Source of the DNA: Andalucia godoyi
Taxonomy: Eukaryota > Discoba > Jakobea > Jakobida > Andaluciidae
Reading direction: 5' to 3'
Assembly: GCA_009859145.1 (NCBI GenBank)
Contig: VRVR01000010.1
Location: forward strand, 1 to 64,000
Length of the DNA stretch: 64,000 nucleotides
Positions 45,725 through 54,862 of this stretch are shown in pieces (the stretch's first letter is position 1; every line of letters starts with the position of its first letter). The position numbers were made by a program, and so were the translations under genes. The notes beneath the pieces were generated by a model. The model worked only from the letters and a program-made list of their open reading frames with translations. It was not told the DNA's origin and ran no database searches.

Positions 45725-46789
45725 TCTACTCGGGTATGGGGAACGCAACGGAACGTCCCGGGTAATTTTTGGTGAAAACAACGAGAGCAATATGGAAATA
45801 AAGAAGGTACAAAGGAAGATTTAAAATATAATAATCCAAAGGCAGAAATGAAAAAACGAAAAAATTTAGTGGGAAATTCCCAATGGTGGGGGGAAGGAAA
45901 TGTCAGCGTCATTGTCATGGGGGATGTTAGAATTTGCTTTGGATGCACTACGGACGTTGGAGAATTCACGGATTGCTTGCAATGCGCTTGTGCTGGAGAG
46001 CCGTTCGATCCAATCGACGCAACGACCATCACTGCTCTAACAATGCACTGGCAATGGGGGAATTTCAAACGGGGTCGCACAGCTCATCGTCACAGACAGC
46101 TTCACTCTTCTTGAATTAAAGCACTTTTACTAGCACAGACGTTCGCAAAATGTCGAATTCGTTGCTCCTTGTGGAACCACGTGGCCGGAGACGTCGTGGA
46201 AAGTGCAGGTGTGAGTTGCCGGGGGGAAGCCGACCACCCGAAAGTCCTGCCCCCCTTCCCTCGCCCCTTGGTCCACTGAGGAGCAAAAACAATGGAAACG
46301 CTAATTTATAATTATATTCACTCAAAAAAGAAAGGGTGCGGTACGACCACACGGTACCAAGCACCGGCGGTCAAGTTTGCTGGTGCTGGTTGTGTGGCGT
46401 GTTGATTGGCGGGTGGGGTGCGCTTCCATCTTTCCACCCCGTTCTCTAATCCCCGACTCCAACTTTTCGTTGCAAATCTTGACGCTTGGTTCCCCATTTC
46501 TTCGCATCCTTCGTCTTTTTGTGCATCGAGTAGAACTAGTGCTGATCAACCTTGCCATCCATTACTTGCCAGGATCTTTTGCGGGGTACATTTTTATTTC
46601 GATTTTCGCCACTTCTTTTCCGTTTCTTTTTCCTTTCCTATTTTGTTTGCTTCTCGATTCTTCTCTGTAGTTTTCACCCCCCCCATCAAATAACATCTAC
46701 CAGAAACGGAGCAGACCACAAAAAAAAAAAAAACAAAGACACAGAGAAAGGGAAAAGAAGAAGAAGAAGAAGAAGAAGAAGGAAAAAAG
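45725..46789. other. Divergent spacer, no confident gene
   Basis: This 1.06-kb spacer lies between the PHB depolymerase (minus) and the epimerase gene (plus). A small open frame at 45848-46114 (88 codons, with Cys clusters CFGC and CLQCAC) has some coding-like codons but no recognisable family. A C/G-rich stretch at 46180-46280 and an (aag)n tract at 46757-46783 just before the epimerase start are the other features. Confidence 0.45.
45848..46114 (+). CDS. Possible small Cys-rich ORF
   Basis: The frame encodes 88 aa with a basic start (MKKRKNLVGN) and a CFGCTTDVGEFTDCLQCAC segment. It could be a small secreted or metal-binding protein, or a decayed gene fragment. It lacks a clear signal peptide and any known domain. 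Support is limited to an unbroken ATG-to-stop frame with codons similar to the neighbours. Confidence 0.2.
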   Translation: MKKRKNLVGNSQWWGEGNVSVIVMGDVRICFGCTTDVGEFTDCLQCACAGEPFDPIDATTITALTMHWQWGNFKRGRTAHRHRQLHSS

Positions 46790-47800
46790 ATGGTCAAGGA
46801 CGACGAAGCGATTACGACAATCTTGGTAACTGGAGGCTGTGGCTTCATTGGTTCTCATCTTGTAGAAACTGTCTTGTCTCAGCATCCTACGTGGCGCATT
46901 CGGATTATCGATAACTTGCGAACTGGAAAACCGGAGAACGCTGCGTGGTTTGAAAAGGAGCCGAATGTGAAGGTTGTAATCGGATCAATTCTCGACCGAC
47001 AGCTTGTGGCGCAGTGTGTTGCCGGCGTAGACTACATATTTCACTTTGCTGCTTTCATCAGTGTGCCCGAATCCATGAGCAATCCGCTGGAATGCGTGCA
47101 GATCAACACAGAAGGCACGATTGTGCTGTTGGAAGAGGCGGCCAAGGCCAAAGTGAAGAAGTTTATGTTTTCATCCACGTCCGCCGTGTACGGAGCATCC
47201 GAAGAGTCTCCAAAGAAGGAGGCCATGTCGCCCACGTGTTTGTCTCCCTACGGAATGACGAAGGCCGACGGAGAGTTTTACACACAGATGTTCAACCATG
47301 CAGGAAAGGTCCCTGGCGTTGTGTTGCGATATTTTAATGTATTCGGACCTCGACAGGACCCAAACTCGCAATATGCAGCAGTCATCCCCGCATTCGTGTC
47401 ACTGGCGGTCCAGGGAAGGGACCTCAATATTTTCGGAGACGGCGAGCAAACCAGAGATTTTGTGAGTGTCAAGGACATCGTGAGCGCAAACTTGCACGCC
47501 GCAAAAACGGAGTCAATGAACGGAAAGATCTTCAACGTTGGGTACGGCAAAGCAGTGTCCGTCAATTCCCTTGCTAAACAAATCTTTGAGATCGTCGAAA
47601 GGCGAACAGGAAAGCCGGTGGAATCAAGGATCGTGAATCACCCACCACGGAGCGGAGACACCAAACACTCCATGGCCGACGTATCGAGATTATTTGCAAC
47701 TGGATGGGAGCCCACGTACTCTTTCGAGACGGCAATGGAAGAAACGGTCGACTACTTTCTCAAACTCCACGGAAAGGTGATGAGTGGAACGCACGCCTAA
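46790..47800 (+). CDS. NAD-dependent nucleotide-sugar epimerase/dehydratase (UDP-hexose 4-epimerase-like)
   Basis: This 336-aa extended SDR has the Rossmann motif GGCGFIG (15-21), catalytic Ser129-Thr130 in SSTSAVYG, and Tyr154 and Lys158 in YGMTK. The segments RYFNVFGPRQDPNSQYAAVIP and FGDGEQTRDFVSVKDI are shared with UDP-GlcNAc/UDP-glucose 4-epimerases of the WbpP type and with related dehydratases. The substrate is probably a UDP-hexose or UDP-hexosamine. It would supply donor sugars for glycan synthesis, which fits the secreted GH130-like and GT-like proteins elsewhere in the window only loosely. The start follows an (aag)n tract. Confidence 0.8.
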   Translation: MVKDDEAITTILVTGGCGFIGSHLVETVLSQHPTWRIRIIDNLRTGKPENAAWFEKEPNVKVVIGSILDRQLVAQCVAGVDYIFHFAAFISVPESMSNPLECVQINTEGTIVLLEEAAKAKVKKFMFSSTSAVYGASEESPKKEAMSPTCLSPYGMTKADGEFYTQMFNHAGKVPGVVLRYFNVFGPRQDPNSQYAAVIPAFVSLAVQGRDLNIFGDGEQTRDFVSVKDIVSANLHAAKTESMNGKIFNVGYGKAVSVNSLAKQIFEIVERRTGKPVESRIVNHPPRSGDTKHSMADVSRLFATGWEPTYSFETAMEETVDYFLKLHGKVMSGTHA

Positions 47801-47967
47801 CTAATCGCTCCATGTCCCCACTCCATCAGCTGATGTGATCTGTCATCTGTCCTGCAAAAGACGGGACCTTCTCTCGATAACGTAAACATGTATTTCCCCC
47901 GCCTTTGTGCCGAAAGGACTCCAGAGTGGATCCGAGAACAGATTTTTTCTTTCTTCACACTGCGCAG

Positions 47968-49914
47968 TTATCGAGAAAAGCTGGAAGTCGACGGGCTCTG
48001 CGGGCTCGTTTGAAAACGATCATACGACCACAGCGACATGCTGTGCGGAGAATTGCCGAGATGTCCATTGCTCGGAGCAGACGGGGCAAAAAAGAGATCA
48101 TACATCGGCTGTGTGGGCTGACCTTGGGAAGGAGATCCGGAGGCAGATACATCAAAGGACAGCAGATTCGCAAGCGGGTCCCGATTCGTGGCAGCTTGAT
48201 CGAATGGAGACAAGCTACCAGACGCACCAACTGCAGAAAGCCCGTGCACGGAATTCCAAACAGAGACTTCGACTGGAGGGGGGGCATCGAAGCTCAGGTC
48301 CTCCATCGTTTGGAACAGCATGACATCTTCCGCGTCGTCATCATCGTCATCATCATCATCATCTCTGTCACTGCATTCACCCTTGTCGTTGTCGTTGTTG
48401 TCGATGACAGTTCCATTCCCATCACCAGCATTGTTCATGTCCGCATCGTCATCGCCGCTGATGAGTTTCATATTTGTGTCACGGTGTGGTTCGCCATGGT
48501 GGTCAACCGCGTCGTTGTCGTTTGTGTGACGAGGCTTCGCAACAGAGGCAGAAGAGGACTCCAAAGACACTTCCACGGACTCATCAATGCACGGAGCCAT
48601 CGGTTCTTCCGGTTTCGACAACGTCCATGCAACATCCGCAACTGTTGCGAACGCCTCCAATACTTCCCAGTCCGAATTCCGACGCAAATTCTCCCAGTTC
48701 ACGCCTTTGAAAGCCCGCAGCGTGCGTCTGTACCGCAGATCTTCTTCGCGCTCCCGAGCCACTCCGTCCTCAAGGACATCCTTGATGAAACGCGAACTAC
48801 TCAGGAAAACAGCGTCCTGCTTGGAGTGCAGGGCAGAAACAATCAGCACCAAACACGAGAGCTTGCGATACTGGCAATAGATTGCAAACAGTGTATCCAC
48901 CAGCCTCTGTGCAATGGGACGCAACATCTCAGTGTGCGAGAGCTGGGTCGTAGAAAGCTGCAAGCAATACACCGCCAAAAGCGTGATTTTCTCGTTCTCC
49001 AGCACAGGGTCCAGTGCGGAGATGTGTTTCCTCGAAGACACCTTGGCAACTTGCACATCGCCTGACTGCATCTCACAGTCCTTCTCGTTTTCTTCCGAAT
49101 CCGAAGATGAGGCAGAAGAAACGGGCTGCGAATCCGCCGTGCTCACGGCATTGAGTTTGGTGATCAGGTATGTCGCAAGGTCTCGGAGATATGCATCAAA
49201 TTTGTCGAAGGACACTCTTGTGTAAAAAACAGACATGAGCTTGAGCATCGGGTGCTGCATCGGTTTTGCAAACAGCGTCAGAAGATTCTGATCTGCATTC
49301 TCAAACAAGTGCGTGACGTTCAGCGCAAACACATAGTAGAAACATGCGTTGAAATCATCCCTTCTCAAAGCAGCAATCACACCCAGTTGATTCTTTGCCA
49401 TGCCAAAATTCGGAACGAGATCCGATGCTCGCTGATAATGTCTTTCTGCATAGTGGAACTCCGCAGTCCTCTTGTGCGAAATGGAGTCTGCAAGATACTT
49501 CTCCCTATACCGCGCAAGATCTCCTCTGTAAACCTCGACTTTTGCAGCCAGCAGACGATGGGTGTTATTTTGGAGGTCGAATTTCCGAACAAGATCCGTC
49601 AAGAATGCAGATCCGACTTCCACGAAATCGAGAAACATAGATCTCCGCTCCACTTTCAAATGCTCCGAAAGCGATCTGAAGTCCTCTATGCACTTGTAGA
49701 AGGTGAGTCTCCACATCTGCAACAGCACGTCTTTCGACTGCGTAAGCTTGGGGTCAGATATCACAATCTTACCAAGCTTCGACCGGAGATGCGCAACCCG
49801 AGTCTGGACAGCAGGATCAAACCATGATCCTTTACGCCCGGCCATATCCTTCAGTTCAGTCCCAAGCGCCACACATTCTTTTAGTGCTTCACGTGCATCA
49901 AAGGCGTTGGACAT
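47968..49914 (-). CDS. SMG7: SMG7/EST1-like 14-3-3/TPR protein
   Basis: This 648-aa protein has the conserved N-terminal helical domain of the EST1/SMG5/SMG6/SMG7 family. It includes YRGDLARYREKYL (129-141), AERHYQRASDLVPNFGMAKNQLGVIA (about 156-181) and CFYYVFALNV (191-200). In SMG7 this 14-3-3-like domain binds phosphorylated UPF1 in nonsense-mediated mRNA decay; in yeast Est1 it serves telomerase. No PIN domain is visible, which argues against SMG6 and SMG5. The C-terminal third is low complexity with an Asp run (about nine residues) and Ser/Pro-rich ends. The upstream open frame is encoded by a gaaacgaaag repeat and is excluded by choosing the ATG at 49914. Confidence 0.82.
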   Translation of the reverse strand: MSNAFDAREALKECVALGTELKDMAGRKGSWFDPAVQTRVAHLRSKLGKIVISDPKLTQSKDVLLQMWRLTFYKCIEDFRSLSEHLKVERRSMFLDFVEVGSAFLTDLVRKFDLQNNTHRLLAAKVEVYRGDLARYREKYLADSISHKRTAEFHYAERHYQRASDLVPNFGMAKNQLGVIAALRRDDFNACFYYVFALNVTHLFENADQNLLTLFAKPMQHPMLKLMSVFYTRVSFDKFDAYLRDLATYLITKLNAVSTADSQPVSSASSSDSEENEKDCEMQSGDVQVAKVSSRKHISALDPVLENEKITLLAVYCLQLSTTQLSHTEMLRPIAQRLVDTLFAIYCQYRKLSCLVLIVSALHSKQDAVFLSSSRFIKDVLEDGVAREREEDLRYRRTLRAFKGVNWENLRRNSDWEVLEAFATVADVAWTLSKPEEPMAPCIDESVEVSLESSSASVAKPRHTNDNDAVDHHGEPHRDTNMKLISGDDDADMNNAGDGNGTVIDNNDNDKGECSDRDDDDDDDDDDAEDVMLFQTMEDLSFDAPPPVEVSVWNSVHGLSAVGASGSLSPFDQAATNRDPLANLLSFDVSASGSPSQGQPTQPMYDLFFAPSAPSNGHLGNSPHSMSLWSYDRFQTSPQSPSTSSFSR

Positions 49915-50435
49915 GCAAACTCGACACAAAGTCAAAAAATAATTTTTATAATTTTTAAAAAAATACAAAGGACAGGAAAGAAGAGGAAACGAAAGGAAAC
50001 GAAAGGAAACGAAAGGAAACGAAAGTGAACAGCAACAGTGGGAAAAAGCAATCACGTGAGAGAGTGGAGAGATATGCATGCATCATGCACCGATGTGTAA
50101 ACCCTAAACAGTTGTGGTCCCCATTTGTCCGCAAATTGCGTCTCAACACGAAAAATTGCAAGAGGACCTGCTTCACTCCGCTCACTCTCTCTCTCTCTCT
50201 CACACACACACAAACACTTCTCTCGTTCTCTTGTTTTATTTCTTTCTGTTTCGTTGTGTGCAGAGGTATGATCGTCACGTTCTTACTTTCGTAATATCAG
50301 TTCTGTGCACAAGTGGTCTTTTTTTGCGTGGTCTTTTTTTGCGTGGTTTTATCGAGGTAGCAACACAGCTTTCGGTTAAGGGTCAAATAAGAAGGAAAGG
50401 GGATACAACGATACAGCGTGATAACTTTTCTCTGA
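49915..50435. promoter_or_regulatory. Divergent spacer with 10-bp tandem repeat
   Basis: About four copies of a gaaacgaaag-type unit stand at 49985-50025, upstream of the SMG7-like start. A (ct)n-(ca)n run lies at 50186-50212 and a duplicated ttttttgcgtgg at about 50319-50346. No gene is seen in the 521-bp spacer. Confidence 0.6.
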
Positions 50436-51794
50436 ATGTATTCGTTATTTTCGAGACGATTCATTCGCTCTTGCATTTCACATCGCTCCTTCGCTTCTGC
50501 CGTTGCTGCATCGGTCAGGTCTCCGTTATTCCCGGATGTTGCACAAGGATCTCTTCCATGCTCTTCGAACCAAACACGGCGTCCCTTTCCTGCGGAAATC
50601 AACCGCAAATCGAGCAGTCGTCCGGGGCTGATCAGTGTTCCCGAGTCGTGTACTCCGCAGTCTCAGCTGAAGGTCCGTGGTTTGTCCTCACGAAAAGTGC
50701 TTTTCCATGCGTCGGAAATTGGCAGGCTGGTGGGCCACCACAGAAAACGTGCTCCTGAAGAAGCTTTGGATGCTGTGATCATGAGACAGCTGGGACAGCG
50801 GCTTTCTGTGAGGCGGGAAGAAGCAAGATTGCTTGCTGATGCGGCGGTGGCGCTGAACTCTTCTCTGCGGAAAAAGGGAATTTCGATGCCGATGCCAGTG
50901 TACTTACCGGAAGACGCTGCGAACGAGTTCAGGAACGCGATGGATGGACCGTCGATGTGTTCGTCTTCGTTGCGGAATACTGCATCCCCCCCGTTAACTG
51001 CCTGCACGGAAGCTGATGCAAGCAGTCAGCTTCATGTTTCCCCTATTCCCGTTCCCAAGTCGTCAAGGGACATCGTGGAGTGGACGGCCCTTATGGACGA
51101 GGCTCTGTTGACCGCGGGGGAGACAATCCCTGCCGACTATGCAAAGTTCCTGAGATCATCTTCTGTAGAATCGGCCTGCAAACTGTACGGAACGGAGAAC
51201 GAAAAGGAGGCACTGTGCGTGATTGAGAAGGATCTGCAAATGGTGCTGGAAAAGGACCGCAGGGAGTTGGCTGGTGCACTGTGGCTTGGTGAGACCTGGG
51301 GCGTGTGTGGAAGGCTGGATGCTGTTACTCTGGACAGACACACCATTGTGGAGGTCAAATGCCGCATTTCCCGCATTTTCGAAAACCTTCCTCTCTACGA
51401 ATACATCCAGGTCCAGTCTTATCTGCACATGTTTCCAGATTCCATGAATGCTCTTGTTGTGCAGTACATCCCGGATACTCGGGAGCAGTCCATTTTTTCA
51501 GTTCCCCGCGATACATCCTTTTGGAATACCTGCGTAGATCGGTTGCAAGGTGTGGCGCAGGTTGTACAGCGCATTCTTGCGATGGAGGAAAAGGAACCGA
51601 AGTGCTTTTCATCCAAGCCCATCCACCGTCGAATGGAGATGATCACCTGTGAATTTGCGTATCTGGATCTTGACTGGTTTTTCGAACAACGCTTTGGACT
51701 TTCAAAGCGTCCGCAGTCGCTGCCTTTACCGTTCTCCTTGTCCTCACTTGTGAAGAACGCCTCTTCGAGATCGCATCAGAATGCCAGAGCATGA
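50436..51794 (+). CDS. PD-(D/E)XK exonuclease, YqaJ/MGME1-like, probably mitochondrial
   Basis: This 452-aa protein has a basic, Ser/Arg-rich N-terminus free of acidic residues (MYSLFSRRFIRSCISHRSFA), typical of a mitochondrial presequence. The C-terminal nuclease domain has YGTENEKEAL (251-260), Asp295 in GRLDAV, the Glu306-Val-Lys308 catalytic pair in IVEVKCR, and the Gln motif YIQVQSYLHMF (323-333). This is the lambda-exonuclease/YqaJ arrangement. The segment LFHASEIGRLVGHHRKR (90-105) resembles the N-terminal helix of YqaJ-type viral recombinases. A role in processing mitochondrial DNA ends, as for MGME1, is inference. A middle Ser/Pro-rich insert (about 165-215) is unusual. The first ATG is used. 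Confidence 0.65.
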   Translation: MYSLFSRRFIRSCISHRSFASAVAASVRSPLFPDVAQGSLPCSSNQTRRPFPAEINRKSSSRPGLISVPESCTPQSQLKVRGLSSRKVLFHASEIGRLVGHHRKRAPEEALDAVIMRQLGQRLSVRREEARLLADAAVALNSSLRKKGISMPMPVYLPEDAANEFRNAMDGPSMCSSSLRNTASPPLTACTEADASSQLHVSPIPVPKSSRDIVEWTALMDEALLTAGETIPADYAKFLRSSSVESACKLYGTENEKEALCVIEKDLQMVLEKDRRELAGALWLGETWGVCGRLDAVTLDRHTIVEVKCRISRIFENLPLYEYIQVQSYLHMFPDSMNALVVQYIPDTREQSIFSVPRDTSFWNTCVDRLQGVAQVVQRILAMEEKEPKCFSSKPIHRRMEMITCEFAYLDLDWFFEQRFGLSKRPQSLPLPFSLSSLVKNASSRSHQNARA

Positions 51795-52124
51795 TTGGTG
51801 TGGATACGCGCTTCTCGGGAGCGTCATATGTGAGGATGACCCTGAGTTTTCCATGTGTTGTGGAGAATGTTTTAATTTTGACGGAAGTGAGATTGTGTTG
51901 CGAGGTTGGAGATGAGCGGCAGCCCCCCCCCCCCCCCCCAGAGCACGGGGCAATGGCGTTCTCTTCTTGTCATCAATGTCCAATTGCGCAGGTATGTACA
52001 GAGCCGAAATCGGCAAAAGCTGACGACTGGAGCCAGGTTGCCAGATGAATGTAAATACAATTAGAAAGTAGTATTAAATAGAGGGATCTTGTGCGTGCGC
52101 GCGCAAGCGTGGATGTGAGAGCGA
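51795..52124. other. Convergent spacer with C17 run
   Basis: This 330-bp convergent spacer contains no gene. A homopolymer of 17 C occupies 51923-51939. Confidence 0.7.
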
Positions 52125-53639
52125 TCACTTGTGCAAAAGTGGTGGCCAGGAGGCGTACTTGTTTCCGTGCGAAGGTGTCGACCGTCCGGAGTCTTCTCGG
52201 GAAACAGTCTTGGAAGATGTCTGGTCCTCAGGCACCGTTGCTTCTCCGGGAATGGTCCCCATGCTGGAAGGCGAGCCCTTCAGAAGATCTTTGACACTCG
52301 CGCTGCTGCTCGTTCGATCTCGGAATTTGCGCGACTGCAGCATTGCGGGTGTTGCATCTTTTGAGCGGGAGCCTGCCGATGCGTGGGGAAGGACGATAAC
52401 AGCAGGAGCTGGAGGAGTGATGGTCCCGAGACGTCCACCGAGACTCAGGACATCCGCGGAGGATTTCGAGTGTTTGTCCTTTGCGAGCGTCGGAGACTCC
52501 ATCGCGGATAGCTCGTGCCGAGCAGACACCAGCGCTGCACGGGATCGCAAAGCAGCCATTCGTTCAGAAAATGCATCGCCTCGCGAAGACTGTGACGCCG
52601 ACTGTGTCTGAGAAGGTGCGTGCGACTGCATCGAATCCGCGCGGGGAGACGTTGCAGAGGACCGCATGTTGTACGATTGATATGTCTCCTGAGTGCCTCC
52701 AATCTCATCGGACGGATGGAGCCGAGAGACTAGAGCTTGCAATTGGGCGTCAATCTTGCCAAGATCAAAAGCAGTCTTGTCAAGCAGCAGATCCGCCGCT
52801 GACGAATCATTCTTTTGGTCTGCAGCAAACGACACTTGCGTACTGATGAATTTCGAATCTGGATTCGGATCTGAAGCGTGGTCCTCAGGACGCTCTGCAT
52901 TGCTCGGCGCACCAGCACCATCCGTACTCCTTCTTTGCTGAAGCGGAAGCAGGTCTGGCGCATCGGACGTCGCGTGTGCCTGTTTCATCAGCTTTGCCGA
53001 CGAGGCAAGTTCCCCCGCAAGCACGCTTTCCATCGATATGCGCAGTGCTTTAAGTTTGGAAATTGTTTCTTTTCGCGGCCGAACACTTGCACACCGCTTT
53101 TCCACAGCAGCAATGTGTGCCAAATCATCGACGACCACTCGCAACTGCGCACACAACACGGGATCCCATTGTTGGCTCATGAGCTGCGTTTGCAAGTCCG
53201 TCCTTCTCGAAAACCCGTCAATTTCCAATCGCGGGATTGCGACTTCAGGCTTCGAAGTCTTTGTGAACTTCTGCGAATGCGACATGAGTGCATCTCGTGT
53301 AAGTTTTGGCTTTGTGCAGAAGACCACCTCTTCTACACTCTCCCGATCAAGCACTGATGCAGATGCCGCCGCCGCCGTCGTTGCTGCTGTCGTTTGTCGC
53401 CTTTGCTGTTGTGGTGTTTCGTTCAGCACAATCGAGTCCAAACTGTCATCCAATTCTGCAAGCTGGATCAAGCCTAGGCCCTGGGGCTGCTCGCCATCCA
53501 GCGCATTGGGCATCTGTGCCTCCTGTAATTGAGAAACCGGCAACGGCTGGTCCTCGGGAAGCTGGGCTTCCGCCCGGGACACAACTCGAGTCCACTCTTC
53601 ATGCGTGACATGCCGCTCCAGACGACCTCGCCTTTGCAT
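52125..53639 (-). CDS. Low-complexity Ser/Ala/Gln-rich protein, unrecognised
   Basis: This 504-aa protein is largely disordered. A more ordered stretch at about 150-225 (DPVLCAQLRVVVDDLAHIAA, then ETISKLKALRISMESVLAGE) is helical and may be a coiled coil. The remainder is rich in Ser, Thr, Ala, Gln and Pro, with many possible phosphorylation sites (SPRAD, SPTLA, STPSHG). The N-terminus (MQRRGRLERHVTHEEWTRVV) is basic. I do not recognise a family. The start ATG is the first in frame, just downstream of a ta/ct microsatellite block. Confidence 0.5.
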   Translation of the reverse strand: MQRRGRLERHVTHEEWTRVVSRAEAQLPEDQPLPVSQLQEAQMPNALDGEQPQGLGLIQLAELDDSLDSIVLNETPQQQRRQTTAATTAAAASASVLDRESVEEVVFCTKPKLTRDALMSHSQKFTKTSKPEVAIPRLEIDGFSRRTDLQTQLMSQQWDPVLCAQLRVVVDDLAHIAAVEKRCASVRPRKETISKLKALRISMESVLAGELASSAKLMKQAHATSDAPDLLPLQQRRSTDGAGAPSNAERPEDHASDPNPDSKFISTQVSFAADQKNDSSAADLLLDKTAFDLGKIDAQLQALVSRLHPSDEIGGTQETYQSYNMRSSATSPRADSMQSHAPSQTQSASQSSRGDAFSERMAALRSRAALVSARHELSAMESPTLAKDKHSKSSADVLSLGGRLGTITPPAPAVIVLPHASAGSRSKDATPAMLQSRKFRDRTSSSASVKDLLKGSPSSMGTIPGEATVPEDQTSSKTVSREDSGRSTPSHGNKYASWPPLLHK

Positions 53640-53674
53640 GCGTCCGCCGAAAACCCCAATTCAGATTCCAATTC

Positions 53675-53838
<164 letters not shown>

Positions 53839-54729
53839 ATGAAATACCCAAACAAGAAATCAACAAATCGCAATGACAGAAAGAAGAGAGAAAGAATTAC
53901 AACAATAACAATAATAATAAAACCGAGATTATTGAATGAATTCCCCCAATAGCTGGATATGAAAGGTTGATTTTTGATTGAGTCCGCGCTGTTTTGATAG
54001 CACGTTTTGTGCCTCTTCTCAGGGCGGACGCACTTACATAAAGAACAAAAAGAATCCGGGAAAACGTTTCATGAAATGTCCGGCAAGAAGGCGTTCTTCA
54101 TGCACTTTATCCGCATTCATCGTAATAAAAGTATTTTCATGAGTGCTCTCTACGCGAGATTTCCAACTCGCTTGGACTAGGAATGCCCTGATGGATTCCG
54201 ATACAGGGAGACGGCGGCCGGACCGACAAACGGTCATCGCGGCCCACGCAGCGGCGGTCAGATGGACATCTCACTGTGGTAAAATGTCTCAAACTCCCCC
54301 CTGGGGCACGAAAACGCGCACGACGCAGCGCCGGACTCTCGAGCATCCGCATGCGCAGCACTTCTTGGTCGCGCAGTACTCGTCGGATGGAGGGACACAG
54401 GCACCGCACGCTCACCTCTCACACCAGCGGGGGCAAACGACCCGTCGACGAATGGCGGTTTTTCACCACATGCACCATCAGGTCACGATAGCATTAAAAG
54501 AGACGAAGAAAGCACGCAAGCAACAGCAACTAAATTAAAATTTCAACCCGAACGAAGACGAAAAAGAAGACAACAGATGACGAAAACAAAAACAAAAACA
54601 AAAACAAAAAACAACAGACAATTGGAAAAGGAAAGCGGTCCTAAGAATGGAAATGTCGAAATTTCTCAATTGAATTTTATGAAAAGCGCTCTTATTGGTT
54701 CGTTCTTTTGGTTTTTGTGTGTCTTGTGT

Positions 54730-54772
<43 letters not shown>

Positions 54773-54862
54773 TTTTTGTTTGAAGGAACTGCTAATTCAT
54801 ACGCTTCATTTCATTATCTAGTTGAATTGGTTATATATATTATTACTATTGTTTTGGGGGGA
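53839..54862. other. Long spacer upstream of SNW1
   Basis: This roughly 1-kb spacer has no confident gene. A GC-richer block at about 54140-54480 has open frames but no consistent codon bias or recognisable product. A (gt)n run of about 40 bp stands at 54727-54769. The last 60 bases before SNW1 are AT-rich. Confidence 0.5.

Noticed and set aside
45725-46789. Further copy of the dispersed repeat
   Set aside because: Only a few short words are shared on the reverse strand, in no consistent order.
54143-54538. 131-codon open frame upstream of SNW1
   Set aside because: It is His/Thr/Arg-rich with no domain, no codon bias, and competing open frames on both strands; probably chance in a GC-richer spacer.
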